A stretch of 64,000 bases of DNA from Astrothelium macrocarpum (Eukaryota; Ascomycota; Dothideomycetes; Trypetheliales; Trypetheliaceae), in NCBI GenBank assembly GCA_021030915.1, contig JAGEMR010000079.1:62001-126000 (forward strand), read 5' to 3'. The notes beneath the pieces were generated by a model. That model was not told the origin of the DNA, made no database searches, and saw nothing but the letters and a program-made list of their open reading frames with translations. The translations under genes were made by a program, and so were the position numbers. This document shows positions 45,536 through 58,432 of this stretch, in pieces. Positions within the stretch are counted from its first letter, which is position 1. The number at the start of each line of letters is the position of its first letter.

Positions 45536-46038
45536 GGTGGCGGCGCAAACAGAAGAGTGTAAGCTACGAGGAGGTGCTAGCAAAGCGAATGGCTTGGCGG
45601 AACAGTAGAATAGGGAAGAGAATGGTTGATTGAGGGTGTCGAGGGTGAGTTGCTTTACGGTTTGCGTTGTCTATCGTTGATGCTGGGAAACTGCAAAGGG
45701 GCTCGACCCGTAACTAGCGCCTTCTCCAGGGTTTGCTTCCTCCCGCCAATCACCGCCGCCTTCAAACAAGATCATTACCTCGACTCTCACAAGACCTTGG
45801 ACAACCAACCTACCTATAGTCTTACTCTCATCTGCCTGGTCATTTACGCTGCATTCGTGATGGCCTAGACATGTATTAATATACTACTACGTATGACTTT
45901 TACCTCGTTCTGATACTTCCGAATGTCTCTTTCACCTTAACACACCACCCAAACTCACCGTTGGATGCTCCAGAAACACGACTTATGTTCTGTAGGCATG
46001 GACAAGCCAGCACGTTCCGGTAGAGCTCATCTCCAAAG
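45536..46038. promoter_or_regulatory. Divergent promoter region septin / PROPPIN
   Basis: 500 bp lie between divergent starts. The motif CCAATCA occurs at 45746-45752 inside CCGCCAATCACC. Confidence 0.5.
45746..45752 (+). promoter_or_regulatory. CCAAT box (CCAATCA)
   Basis: An exact CCAATCA lies about 210 bp upstream of the septin start and 290 bp upstream of the PROPPIN start. It is a candidate CCAAT-binding complex site. Confidence 0.4.
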
Positions 46039-47295
46039 ATGAACACTCGCCGCCCCCTAGATGACTCCAAGGCTCCCGCAGCCCTATCCGTCTCCCTAAA
46101 CAACGACAACAGCTTCTTTTCCGTCGGCCTCGAAGATGGCTTCCGCATCTACAACGCGCGCACCTGCGACCTCGTCGCCTCGCAAGACGACCTCCACGGC
46201 GGCATCGGCAGCGCGGAAATGGTCGAGCGCACCAACTTCCTCGCCCTCGTCGGCGGCGGCAAACAGCCCAAGTTCCCGCAGAACAAAGTCATCCTCTGGG
46301 ACGACCGGGCCAAGACCAAAGCCATGAGCCTCGAATTCCGCACGGCCGTGCAGCGCGTGCGCATCACGCGCACCCACATCGCCATCGTCCTGCTCAACTC
46401 CGTCAACCTGTACAAATTCGCCGCGGTGCCCGAGAAGCTCGGCACCTTCGAAACCACCAACAACCCGCTCGGGCTGTGCGGGCTCGGCGCGCACCTCGTC
46501 GTCTTCCCGGGGCGCACCGCGGGCCACGTGCAGCTGGTCGAGCTCGGCAACCGCAACGTCAGCATCGCGCCCGCGCACGCCAGCCCGCTGCGCGCGCTCC
46601 ACCTCAGCCGCGACGAGGCCACCTTCGCGACGGCCAGCGAGAAGGGCACCATCCTGCGCGTGTGGTCGACGGCGACGTGCATGCGGCTCGCCGAGCTGCG
46701 GCGCGGCGTCGACGCCGCCGCCATCTTCGACCTCGCCATCTCGCCCGCGTCCACGTATCTCGCCGTCACGTCCGACAAGTCGACGCTGCACGTCTTCGAC
46801 CTGCCGCCGCTCTGCCGCCACCAGGGCACCGCCGCGTCCCGCCGCTCCGCCTCCCCCGCTGGCGGCGCTGCTGACGGTGCCGCGTGGGATCTGGTCGCGG
46901 CGGATGCGGCGTCTGTGGCGCCGCCGGGGAATACGAAGAAATACGGCATCTTTGCTACGTTGCCTCTCATGCCTCGGGTGGTTACGGATACATATTCCCT
47001 CAGCTCTGCGCCCTTTGAGATTGGCGACGAGCCCGAGGGATGGACGCCGCTGGGCGCGGTGCAGAATCGGCCGGTGGGGGGAGTTGGGGGTGTGGTGTCG
47101 CCGAGTCGCAGCGTGCCGATTCCAGGAGTGCCTGGAGGACGGCCGCCAAAGGGGGTGATTGGATGGTTAGATGATGCGACGATGGTGGTGTTGGGCGCTG
47201 GGTGGGATGCGCGGTGGGAGCAGTTCTCCGTGCGGGTGGGGGAGGGGGGAAGGAGGGTGCTGGGTAGGGATGGATGGAGGAAATACATGGAGTAG
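46039..47295 (+). CDS. hsv2: PROPPIN beta-propeller, HSV2/WIPI3-4 type
   Basis: PROPPINs bind PI3P and PI(3,5)P2 on endosomes, vacuoles and autophagic membranes. Hsv2-type members act in micro-autophagy and endosomal traffic. The gene is a single exon of 418 aa. WD-like blades include LALVGGGKQPKFPQNKVILWDD and LGLCGLGAHLVVFPGRTAGHVQLVEL. The phosphoinositide-binding motif is LRRG (220-223), the L/FRRG signature between blades 5 and 6. The start MNTRRPLDD and the SDKSTLHVFDLP blade are typical of the WIPI3/4 group. A loop of about 110 residues before the last blade is low-complexity. The coding sequence is very GC-rich with NNC/NNG codons, unlike most neighbours. Confidence 0.92.
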   Translation: MNTRRPLDDSKAPAALSVSLNNDNSFFSVGLEDGFRIYNARTCDLVASQDDLHGGIGSAEMVERTNFLALVGGGKQPKFPQNKVILWDDRAKTKAMSLEFRTAVQRVRITRTHIAIVLLNSVNLYKFAAVPEKLGTFETTNNPLGLCGLGAHLVVFPGRTAGHVQLVELGNRNVSIAPAHASPLRALHLSRDEATFATASEKGTILRVWSTATCMRLAELRRGVDAAAIFDLAISPASTYLAVTSDKSTLHVFDLPPLCRHQGTAASRRSASPAGGAADGAAWDLVAADAASVAPPGNTKKYGIFATLPLMPRVVTDTYSLSSAPFEIGDEPEGWTPLGAVQNRPVGGVGGVVSPSRSVPIPGVPGGRPPKGVIGWLDDATMVVLGAGWDARWEQFSVRVGEGGRRVLGRDGWRKYME

Positions 47296-47662
47296 ACTTT
47301 ATTCTTTTGGGTGGCGTCTTTCTGAATTGGCGATGTTTCAGAGAATGGAGCGATGGATTTGATCGTGCATGCACGCATTTCATATGCAATGTGGAGATGA
47401 ATGGTGCATTTGGGTCTACGGTTTGAGATAAACGGTGCATTGGATGTGCGTTATGGATGGATGAAACCCCAGTGATAGACTACCTAATGAAGCCGTTTAT
47501 GCTGCGTCTGATCAACGCCGGAGGACCCCATGACACTATGTGCGCAAGATAGCGTCTTCTACATGTCAACCCCCCAGGACCGCGGCTGTGTGCCGGAACA
47601 GTCAAACAAAAAGCCTCAGTGTGGTGAGAGCGCCCTTGTGTTACAAATAGTTATACCACCAT
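47296..47662. other. Intergenic, tail-to-tail
   Basis: This is the 3' space between the PROPPIN and the protease. No gene is seen. Confidence 0.6.
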
Positions 47663-49493
47663 TCAGTTGCTACCAAAGAGATCGGTGAGCTCGTCCTCGA
47701 CCAAATCGTTCACCTTTTGCGAAATGTCCTGGATCTTTTCCCGGAAAAGCTCCCGGTTCATGGTAGCTAAACCTTCCATGTGCTCTTTGTAGTCGTTCAA
47801 CGCAGCAACGTCAATCTCGACGCCGGGAATAGAGATGATGTCCTCGTCTTGGTGGCTGGCAGGCTTGCTCCAGCCACCTTCCTTGATAATGTCGGTGTAA
47901 TTTGATTTGCCACCACCGTTCCAGGCGAGAATCTGTGACACTTTTAGTTTTTGCCACAAAAGTCATATAAACATAGAAATAGAGTAACGTACGTTCTTGG
48001 TGCCGCTTGGCACGTCATCAAGCATGCCCACAGTAGCGATGGCAATCAGACTTTCCTTCAACTTCTTGGGAGTAATATCAGCAACGGCGTAGGCAGAGTC
48101 CTTGGCCGGCTGGAGAGACAAGAGGTATGCAAGCAGACCCGCAATGTGGGGCGAAGCCATGGAAGTACCGGAGATGGTGTTGACGGCATATTTGCTACCA
48201 ATCCAGGTAGAGAGGATATTGAGGCCAGGTGCAAAGATGTCATTGCACTTGCCATAGTTGGAGAAATAGGCGCGCTCGTCAGACAGAGTGGATGCACCAA
48301 CAGTGACGGCTTTCTCCGCAGCAGCGGGCGAATAGTTGCAAGAGTCGGCGTTGTCGTTACCTGCAGCGACGGCGAAGTGGATACCGGCGTCAACGGCGGC
48401 ATTCACAGCCAAATCAAGAGTAGGGGATTTGCCACCGCCCAAGCTCATGTTGGCGGCACTGCCCTTGAAACCCTTTTTGCCCTTGCCTTTCTTGGCGGAC
48501 TCGACCTTCTTGGTGTGCTCCTCAGCGGCGTATTCAACGCCCTTGACAACATCAGACATGCTGCCAGATCCGTTGGATCGGAGCACCTTGACAGCCTTGA
48601 CGTTGGCCTTTTTGGCGACACCGTATTTCTTTCCTGCAATAGTACCAGAACAGTGTGTGCCGTGTCCGTTGCCATCCTTGTCTTCGTCATTAGTCGGGAC
48701 GGTCTTGCCCCAGCTGGCGCGACCTTCGAAATCAACGTGATCAACGTTGGTGCCAGTGTCAATGACGTAGACATCAACACCTTCGCCACCATCGGCGGAA
48801 TAGAGGTATTTGTTGAATGTTCCGAAGCTGAGGGCACTGCGATGAGAGATACGAGCGAGACCCCAGGGTGCGTTTTTCTCGGTTTCGACGTCGCCACTCG
48901 CCATTGTGTGGACGACAGAGTCCTTTTCAATATACTCGACCTATGATGGAAATCTGGGTAAGCACGTGCTCACTTCGTATTGCGACATCGCTGGATTCTC
49001 TCTTTCAAACAGCTTCACGAGCTGCATTGACAACTTCATTTAAATCTTGCCACGTGTGCCATTTGTAAAGCTTTTGAAATCGGTGCGAAAGAGGATTGTA
49101 GACAGCGTGTGTTGTAGAACTTACATCAGGATGCATTCGGATCTGCTCGATGACATTTTCGTCAAAGTGACCAGAATAGCCCAAAAGACCATTTGGAATG
49201 TGAAAAGTGTGCTTTAGACCTTCGAAGAAGTCGTCAACAAAGGGAAATTGACTTCGTTTCCGAAGCTCTAGTCTCTCGTTCTGACTTGTGGTGTGAAGCT
49301 CTTGAACCCAGCCATGATGGGCCGCGGCGTCAGTGTGCTGAACGTGCTTCTTGAAGACAATCATATATGAGTTGGGGATTTCTTCGGCATCAACCGAAGA
49401 TAGAATAGGTGCTGCATCGTTGTGGATGGTTCCAGTATTGTACACTGGTGAGGCTGACGCAAGCAGCGGCAACACTGCAAGGAAAGCCTTCAT
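47663..49493 (-). CDS. Subtilisin-like serine protease, vacuolar proteinase B type (S8)
   Basis: This is a secretory S8 protease with an I9 propeptide, of the PrbA/PepC (yeast Prb1) kind that matures in the vacuole. Exons on the minus strand are 49493..49125, 48940..47993 and 47932..47663, all phase 0, giving 528 aa. A signal peptide covers about 1-15. The inhibitor propeptide covers about 40-137 (SYMIVFKKHV, then VEYIEKDSVV). The catalytic triad is Asp184 (DTGTNVDH), His216 (HGTHCSG) and Ser383 (GTSMASPHIAG). A Lys/Gly-rich insertion, KKGKGKKGFKG, falls near 270, and a C-terminal extension of about 90 residues is charged. The vacuolar rather than secreted call rests on that extension and similarity. 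It is divergent from the BEACH gene. Confidence 0.92.
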
Positions 49494-50275
49494 GGTGGCG
49501 ACAAGCTTATTACGATGCTATAACGAAAAATGCCTTCGACAAGAGAATGATAGAGAAAAGGAATGGGATGGGCAGAAGAGCTGGTGTTGTTGATAAGTAG
49601 ATGGTGGATGATGCAGATGGGAGCTCTTATCAAGGCAATGAGCCTTGTGACACACGCCGGGGCCAAGGGCCGAGTGGCTGGCAGCCTGGCATCGCCCAAA
49701 CACCGCCGGCCTGATGCGGATGTTTGAGTCCAGATGGTGCAATAGCCGACCCCAGTCCATCTCGTATCGGTCTAATTCCCCCTGTTTTACACCGAGCACC
49801 TTTCAAAGAACTAAGATTCGAGGTATCGAAATTAGAAAGTTCCCATTGTTGTTGTATTTCTGGTCATCGAGCTCCAGCCACACTCCACGGAGTTTGTGAC
49901 GTCTGATTGGTCAAAGCTCAGCTGTGCCTTGACCTCCCCTCGAAGTTGGTGGAGGATCAGTCCTCAGGTGATGTGCATCAGCTGTCTGTCGTGCCCTTTG
50001 AATTATTTGCAGATGATTGCCCTTGCATCCTGCATACAGGAGCCTCGTCACCTTTAAGTCTTCCCACTATACCCAAATACCATTCGCGATCAACAAAACC
50101 GTTACGCCAAGTCTTCCGATGTCAGCTGCTTGCCCTTCCGCACTGCTAGTTGGCGCTGCAGACTGTCGCTCCCCTCGTACCTATTGCCGATAAGGAAATA
50201 CTTTCTAGAGCAATGATTGCTCATAGCAATCATCACCCTCTCGAAATCTCTACCTCCACGACAGGGGGCTAAGAC
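49494..50275. promoter_or_regulatory. Divergent promoter region protease / BEACH gene
   Basis: 780 bp lie between divergent starts. The notable motif pair is TGACGTC immediately followed by TGATTGG (49897-49910). Nothing else is confidently named. Confidence 0.5.
49897..49910. promoter_or_regulatory. CRE-like TGACGTC abutting an inverted CCAATCA
   Basis: TGACGTC (49897-49903), the core of bZIP (CREB/ATF-like) sites, directly abuts TGATTGG... whose complement begins CCAATCA (49904-49910). The two together could recruit a bZIP and the CCAAT-binding complex side by side. Functional meaning is inferred. Confidence 0.4.
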
Positions 50276-53200
50276 ATGGATGTCAATACCCGCCGACATC
50301 GCTCCTCTTCAGCTATTTCCACTACCTATTCGCCAGGCCCCGAGATTATAAAATTACAAGATCTTTTACAAAGTCTCGCAGAGAGCGTCACCGAGAGCTG
50401 CACTGCCTCGGAAACCACAGACCTCCCCACAATATGTGAAAAGCTCCGCGAAGTTCGCCCGTTGCTGGTCGATTCTTCCCAAACCTCCACATCGAAAGAC
50501 GCCTTCCGCCATTCTCATGGCTTTGAAATATTGCTAGATGTTCTGAGCATTATACAAAGACAAGACGGCTCGATAGCTGTTTTGGCAGAATGGTGTACTC
50601 AAGCTCTGGACTTGCTAAAAGCAACGTTCGACATTCTTTCCGAATCTTTGCGCGAGCACCGGGGTAACCGGCGATACTTTACGACTCGAGTCAAATCAAA
50701 TGGATGGCAATATTTGGGCAATGTTATACGGGCGGCAGGGTTTGGAACATGTGCGCACTCTGCAGAAACGCAGAATCTTCACATTCTCTACCACTTATTC
50801 GGTTGCCTTTTCTCCTTTATGCTCGGAGACGAAGAGATCTTGACTGTTTTCAAAGGCTTGAAGAATCTACTAAACACAGCCAACGAGTCCGAAAACGAGC
50901 ATGTCCTTCATGATACTACGAACACAACCAAGGAGAAAAAGCCAGACAGTAAATCAAGCTTCGCAACAAATGGCTCTGCAAAACCACCTTTGGGTGCAAT
51001 TCAAAACCGAATCGAGCAAGTTTTCAAGGACGGTGAAATTGTTCAAAACCCTGAAGTGATACCTCTCATTTTTGACATGTGGCTTGATTTGCCACGCGTA
51101 GAGTTCCCAAATTCTACGGATCTGAGGCTTCTCTCTTTATTCGTCATCAGCACCTTCCTTAGACTAATCAAAAACTCAGCGTTTAATTTGGTAGCAATGC
51201 ATAGCTCTGGCGTTTTTACTCAAATCCTTCCTCTGTTGGTCTCCTCTGATCTACCGTCTGAAGAACAGACCCTGTTGCTGGCTATTAGTGAGGAGCTTGC
51301 GTCCCTCGGTGTGAACACGCTTGAAGATGCTCACCATCTCTATAACTTAGCTTGTACTTCGGATAATGCCTCTGAGTTTCTATGCAAAGCGCTGGAGGCC
51401 TCGGCAGGCCCATCGTATATTCAATTTGATTTGTCTCTTCACGGCTTTGCTTCGGCAGAGCTACCTACGCTGGGCCAGACCTTCCCTCCATTATCATCCA
51501 GTGCTGGTTATACGTTTACCGCATGGATTCGTATCGACAAATTTGACAATAGCTCTCACACTACAATTTTCGGTGCCTTCGATGCTACCCAGACATGTTT
51601 TTTGCTAGGATACCTGGAAAAGGATACCCATCAATTCATCCTGCAGACCTCAGTCATATCTTCGCGCCCATCTGTACGGTTCAAGAATGCTACATTTCAG
51701 CAAGGCAGGTGGTATCACATTGCTCTGATACACCGCCGATCAAAAGCAACCTCGTCCAGCCGCGCAACGCTGTTGATCAATGGAGAATTCGTTGAGCAAG
51801 TTAAAGTTCAATACCCCCAGAGTCCGCCACAGACCAGCTCGCCTGAGGAAAGGTCCAGCTTGGGGCCTGCTCAAATTACCCGGAGATCAAATCGTGTTCA
51901 AGCATTTCTGGGGACTCCTCAAGACCTGGCAGCTAGGCTTGGAAAGAATGTCGTTTCAACTAGGTGGTCTTTGGCCTCTGCCCATCTCTTCAGTGAAGTG
52001 CTATCGGAAGAACTCGTTGCAGCTTATGAGAAAGTCGGTCCACGGTATAACGGGAATTTCCAAGATTGCCTTGGATCCTTTCAAACGTATCGAGCATCTG
52101 CAGAGATCAATCTGTACAACGAAACACTCCACCCAGGAAAAGAAGAAAAGTCGGATATAGTCACAGCTATGAGACTCAAGGCCAGCAATCTCTTGGACGA
52201 ATCTCGTATTATGCTTAGTATCTCACCTAACAATGTCTTGGATGACGATGATCGGAACGCAGTGGATGAGTCTCAATTGATCAAATCGCTCTCCAGGACT
52301 GCGGCTAAGAGCTTGCAACAGTATACTCGCTCTGGTAGCAATGCAGTCGTTATTAATGCTGCGGTACCAGCGATAAATGATGCTCTTACTCAGGCACATG
52401 GAGTAGCTATATTGACCGGAGAGCCAATCGTTGCTGTACCTCAGTCCCTTGATGAAGCTAGTTGGCGTCTGGCAGGCTGCGTTGCCGTTGGGTTGAGATT
52501 ATTGCAAGCAGCACACACAACCGAAGCAGTCATTCGAGCGGTCAAGATAATCTTCGCGACCGTCAATCACGACTGGAGGAATAGCGAAGCAATGGAAAAA
52601 GAGCATGGCTTCGGTGTGATCGCATGCTTGTTGCGCGACAAAATGGGCCTAGGATCAACAAGCCAGTCGGGCTTCGGTAGGGCGGATCCAATTCCTATAC
52701 ACGGCGCGGAATGGGATGCTTTCACCAAGGAATTGTTACAGCTCATTCTCAAATTCGTTGGATATGATGAGCAAAGACCAGAAGAGTCTATGCTAGTAAA
52801 CGCCTTGGCTTTCAGAGTGCTCCTCGTAGATTTCGATACATGGAGGAAAACTAGCGTTGAGACTCAACGACTATATTACTCCATCTTTGATGTACTTGTA
52901 CATGGAAGCAAACATCATAACTTCAATGCAAGGAGACTGGCACGCATGCGTAAGTAATAGATCAGAAAATACCGCATAATGCACTAACACACTCTCAGGT
53001 ATCATCAAACGTTTTCTCGATGCTCTAAAGGGAGAGGCTTTTACTGCCGAAGTTGTCCCTCACTTCATGAATGCTTTCAGAGCGCTTTTAAAATGCGGTC
53101 ATTCACCAGATACTTGGCGCTCACTTGCCCTGTTTGTCACCTTCGCTCTTCAAGATGATCGCGCGTTCCGTAATTCATCCTTACGTCGTTCAAGAAGCAA

Positions 53201-56200
53201 CGCTTTTCAGGTTCGCCTCAAGTCTTCGCAATTCCTCTCTAGTCCAAATGGCAGGCCTTCGCCAAGCAGCAGTCCAGCTAGAGATCCTTCTCCTCGGCCA
53301 GGGGTTTCACGCTCGGATTTGGCGCTCCACATTCTGGAAATCATTGCGGATTTAGTATGTGACAAAACGACCACATCGACTGCTTTGCGATTCGCCCGCA
53401 CTGTAACCGTCAGAGTATGTACCTTTGAAATCGAAACTAAATGCTTCTTTAACATTTTTGCAGTGGACATTACATCTTTTAGCTGAGAGTAATCCTCGAG
53501 TCATTGTACTAGTAGTCAAAATTATAGCTCGCTTATTGATCGCGCACGGCTCTACTTATGTTCGAAAGTTCGGCGACAAGAGTGGCGGTTTCATTATACT
53601 CAAGAACCGTTTAAAGGGATGGTGGAACGTACCAACCCTCTGGACAATCTGTTTCACCATTTTGTTTGGATTTGACGTGAGCTCGATCGATTTCGAGAGG
53701 GACTTTGATCTATACAACCTTATGGAAACCTTTCTGGCAGATGGCAAGGTCACTGTCAAATATCCTGAAATCTTTCCTGTGATAGCGTCGATGTTGGAGC
53801 AAGGCCTTCGTACTGTGGTAAAGCAGGAGAGCGAAACTACCAGTCCCTCTAAAGATAGGAGTGGATCGAACCCGCCAACACCTCCGGAACCTATGACACC
53901 GCCTCAACGGAAACGACGGTCCATGTCTTTGATGAATGACATTACAAACGGTGGTTAGTCATGTTGTTATCCTGTGTGGATTTTCCTAACGTCTCGAGGC
54001 AGGTAAACAAAGTTCGCATGAACGTGTCAGCTCTTATGGAGAAGTGCTAAATACAGCGATCCGATTCCTCGCAGACTTACAGACACAGTCACAAACATTC
54101 AGCGATTTCACGGTGACATCGACCTATATTCAAGAACTTCTCTTTGTGCTTTATCCTGTAATTGTAGGTTCCGACAATGTCAGCGCCAACGAAGAGCTCA
54201 AATCCAAGCACTCTGTCCTCAATTTTGACGGTCAAGACGTTCCAATTCGGCCACACTCCAAGAACACTCTTCAGCCCTCGCCTATCGTGCGAACTAGTGT
54301 GATAGATCCACCCCCAAGCCCAAACCAACTTCGAGCGGATCCCTTGCGGCGAGGCTCGTCGTTCATACTGGTCACATCCGATGCTGGAAAGCATTCACCC
54401 TCATCTGCGAGACTGAACCCCATCATGTCCCCAGATAAAGGGAAGCCAGTATCGCTTAACATTGGCAATTCTATTGTAGAAGGTCTGCTAGAAGTCGTGG
54501 TGGCTGTATTCAAAGGACAGATATTTGAGCGAAAGGAGTTTTCTGGATTCGGATTATTCCTCAAAGTACCTCCAGGTTTTCAAGAGCATCAGGCATATTT
54601 TGAATCATATGTCCTGTTGCACACGATGCGTGATCTCTCTAATACAATCCAGTTGGAGCAAAAGCAACTCTTGGAGCCTCGACTTATTAACAACCTTGCG
54701 CGTTATTGTCACCATATGGGTGAAGCCGTGTATGAGGGATGGTTCATGAATGGTGCCGAGCCGCTTTTGGACTTTTGCGGCCACTTGATCGATCACCTGC
54801 AGCGTCCTGATATTGCACAAGTCAAGAGTGTTAGACTGTGCAGCCAAGCGATTACGATGATTCGAACTGTGTTCTTACGAATCGCACTACTACGTTTGTC
54901 TGAGCTTCAAGAATCAGAGTCCGACGATGACACTGTCTCCTTCCTTCACAAAATGACGTATTGGCAGACGATCCTCTTAGGACCTGAGAATGCTGAGACA
55001 CATTTTCTACGACTCATCTGCTACCTGTTGTATACCAAATTGGTCAGCACTCACTCAAGAGTTCGACTTGCTGCAGCAGATCTTTGGCGCATGCTTCTTG
55101 TGCAAAAGCCGACTGAAACGGCCTCTATCCTTAATCATGCGTTTATGACAGAGCAGACACCTCTGACTACCGGATTTCTGAAGCTCATGGAAGTTGACAA
55201 TGAAACATTTCTGTACTGGATAGACGATCATAGAGAGGAGCTTGATGCCTTGTTTTTCGGCGCAATGTCAAAAGTCTGGGAACAATTTGTGACAGAAGAA
55301 AATCGAAAGACCGGGGAAACAGCGCGAAGCCGACTGAACAAACGAAGGGAGAAACTGAAGCAATGGGCGACGGAGGAATCTTCAGCTGACGATGTCAGTC
55401 ATCGTCATGAGAATGCCACAGGGCACTGGCGTGTCAATATTCATTCTGCGGAGCGTATGAAGCACCAGCGCGCCGTCCAAGATGAACAAGACAATGTCGT
55501 ATACCTTGCATCATGCTACGATAAGTTAGAAAAACTTCTACGGAAACCATGTGGACTACTTGAGGATGATAGGCCACTCAAATGGCAGCTTGACGAGAGC
55601 GAAGGTAGAAATCGCATGAGAATGCGGGTCATACCAGCCAAGCGTGTGCAGCAAGATGATTATCAGCCAAAACGAAAGGTTTCTGAAAGGTCAAAGGTCA
55701 ATAAGTTGAAGCTCGACACGACAGTAGGCAAGAGTTCGTTCGATGCGATCAACGCCACTCCAGGACCACCTTCCCGAGTAAACTCTTACGACCGGCCTCC
55801 TAATACTAGATTGCAGTCGGAAAATGGCAGTATTAAGGATGTTGAGATACATGAAGAGGATTTTGAGATTGTTGAAGAACCTGCTGAAGATGGCGACAAC
55901 TTTGAAGATAAGAACCGAAAGGTGCTGCGGAGCCTTCAGCGTGGAGACGAAGTGCAGCATTTGAGCAATGTCGCACGTATTGTTGGACTCGAGCCTATCG
56001 AAGGACTCCTCATCATTGGAAAAGACTCCCTCTATCTTATGGACGATCTATTCCAACGTGCCGACGGCGAGGTTATCAGTGTAGCACACGCGTCTGCTGA
56101 AGAACGCGATCCATATCTACAAATGATTGCAGGCCGCGAAACCAAAACACGCAAACCCCAGTCTGCAACCGGGGAGTTGACGATTCGACACTGGAGATGG

Positions 56201-58432
56201 GAAGAGGCAATCAGTATTTCCAAACGCCGCTTCCTCTTCCGAGATGTTGGAATTGAAATCTTTTTCGCAGACGGACGAAGTTACCTGCTTACTGCTCCCT
56301 CTCCTTCAGTCCGCAATGACCTACATTCTAGACTCGTCACTCGAGCTCCGCATGTCACTTCTTCTGCTCCTTCTCCCTACAGTGAGCATACTTGGAGGCT
56401 CGAGTCTCTAAGAACTCCGGACGACACACCGCAGTCCCTCGGCTCAAGGTTTGCCAACGTCTTCAACGCGGCGGCATCAAATCCTGCAACTCGTAGATGG
56501 GTTAAGGGCGAGATTTCAAATTTCCACTATCTGATGCTTGTCAACACTATGGCTGGAAGAACTTTCAATGACCTTACTCAGTACCCTGTCTTCCCGTGGG
56601 TCTTGGCAGATTACACGAGTGAAGAGTTGGACCTGTCTAATCCTAAATCTTTCCGCGATCTATCCAAGCCCATGGGCTGTCAGAACCCATCACGCGAGGC
56701 GGATTTCAGGGAGCGATACAAATCATTTGCTGAAATGGGTGGGGATGATGCTCCTCCATTCCACTACGGGACTCATTACTCCTCGGCAATGATTGTCACT
56801 TCGTATCTTATTCGCCTGCAACCTTTTGTACAGTCGTATTTGCTCCTACAAGGTGGTAGTTTCGACCATGCTGATCGTCTCTTCTACTCTATCGAAAAAG
56901 CCTGGACGTCTGCTTCAAGGGATAATATGAGCGATGTAAGAGAGCTTACACCTGAGTTCTTCTATCTTCCTGAGTTTCTGAGCAATGTAAATGGATTTGA
57001 TTTCGGCAAAAGGCAAGGAAGCGATGAGCAAATCAACGATGTCAAACTTCCGCCTTGGGCAAAAGGCGACCCAGAGATCTTTATTGCCAAGCATAGGGAG
57101 GCTCTCGAAAGCCCGTTTGTTAGCCAACATCTTCATCAGTGGATTGATCTTGTCTTTGGCTATAAGCAGCGCGGAGAAGCTGCCCGCGAAGCCACAAATG
57201 TCTTTCATCATCTTTCTTATCAGGGTGCAAAGGATCTTGATAGCATTGAGGATCCGCTTGAACGAAGGTCTACTATCGGCATCATCCACAACTTTGGACA
57301 GACACCATATCAAGTCTTCCAGCGACAGCATCTCCCACGTGAAGAGACGAGATCAAATCATCATCGACTTGATAATGCAGCAGAGTCCCTGACTAAGCTA
57401 CCGTTTACTCTGCTGGAAAGTCAAGAACGAGTGACATCACTCATCTACTCGCAGAAGCAAGATCGCTTGCTATGCTCTGGCGCCTTTCGATTGAATATCC
57501 CACCAACACATGATCGTTATATGGAATGGGGCTTTGCAGACGACAGTGTTCGATTTTACGAGGCTGGTAGCAGAAAGCTTGTCGGACTTTTTGAACATCT
57601 CCATACAACGCAACTCAGCCACGCGTTGTTCGCTGATTCTCGCACTCTCATTACAGCTGGCAACGATTCCGTCGTTTCTATTTGGACTGTAACGTCGGCA
57701 GCCAAACATGTCGATTTACAACCCAAGACTTCCCTCTTCGGGCACAAGAATCCTGTCACTATTCTTTCAGCCAGTCGGAGTACGAGCACGTTGCTTACTG
57801 CCGATACCGGTGGCTCTGCATATCTGTGGGATCTCAACCGGGAAGAGTTCATCAGGACGCTACGCAATGGGACCCTGGAAGGTGGGGCGGAACGCGTGGA
57901 ATGTGCAAAGATCAACAATGTCACCGGAACAATCGTACTTTGTATCGGGCGTAGGATCTTGCTATATACGCTCAATGGCAAGCTCCTATTGGATCAGGTA
58001 GTAGGTGATGCTGACGAGGACCATATTGCGAGCTGTGCATGGTATGAAGGCGTCGGAAACGAGTGGTTGGAGCGTGAACTGCTGTTCACCGGACACAAGT
58101 GGGGAATCGTAAATGTAAGGATCTGGCATCGAAATCTAATATCCATCCAACAAAGACAACGAGCTAACTTTTCCGATCACAGATTTGGACCAAAGCCGTC
58201 GGGCCGGATGGCAAGTGGCATCTTCAGCTAATCAAACGGCTAGATCAGCATGATCCGCCACCAGATGGCGTTGCCAAATCTGTCGCGGCGGTGAGCTGTA
58301 TTCTGCCAATGGCTCAGGCAGTTTATACTGGCGATGAGGATGGCATGGTGGTGAGTTTCCGTTCAGCAAAGCCCCCAATACTTTGAGCTAATCGGTTTCT
58401 AGTATGAGTGGGATTGTGTACAGAGACAATGA
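50276..58432 (+). CDS. BEACH-WD40 protein (LYST/neurobeachin/Bph1 family)
   Basis: BEACH proteins are very large scaffolds acting in vesicle, vacuole and lysosome traffic. Exons are 50276..52949, 52999..53414, 53464..53953, 54003..58114, 58183..58350 and 58403..58432, giving 2629 aa. The first half is alpha-helical armadillo-like. A concanavalin/LamG-like domain starts at about residue 380, where AGYTFTAWIRIDKF is a clear strand pattern. The BEACH-type PH domain covers about 1835-1975 (EGLLIIGKDSLYL). The BEACH domain covers about 2025-2310, with YPVFPWVLADY, PFHYGTHYSSA and LTPEFFYLPEFL. WD40 repeats follow to the end. The introns are 48-68 nt. The last exon codes only nine residues. It is by far the longest gene in the window. 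Confidence 0.94.

Noticed and set aside
46149..47378. 409-codon ORF antisense to the PROPPIN gene
   Set aside because: It is a low-complexity Ser/Thr/Pro/Arg-rich product of a GC-rich coding sequence read backwards; the plus strand encodes a clear family member.
47951..48946. 331-codon ORF antisense to the subtilisin
   Set aside because: The minus strand carries the complete S8 catalytic triad; the plus-strand frame is a shadow.
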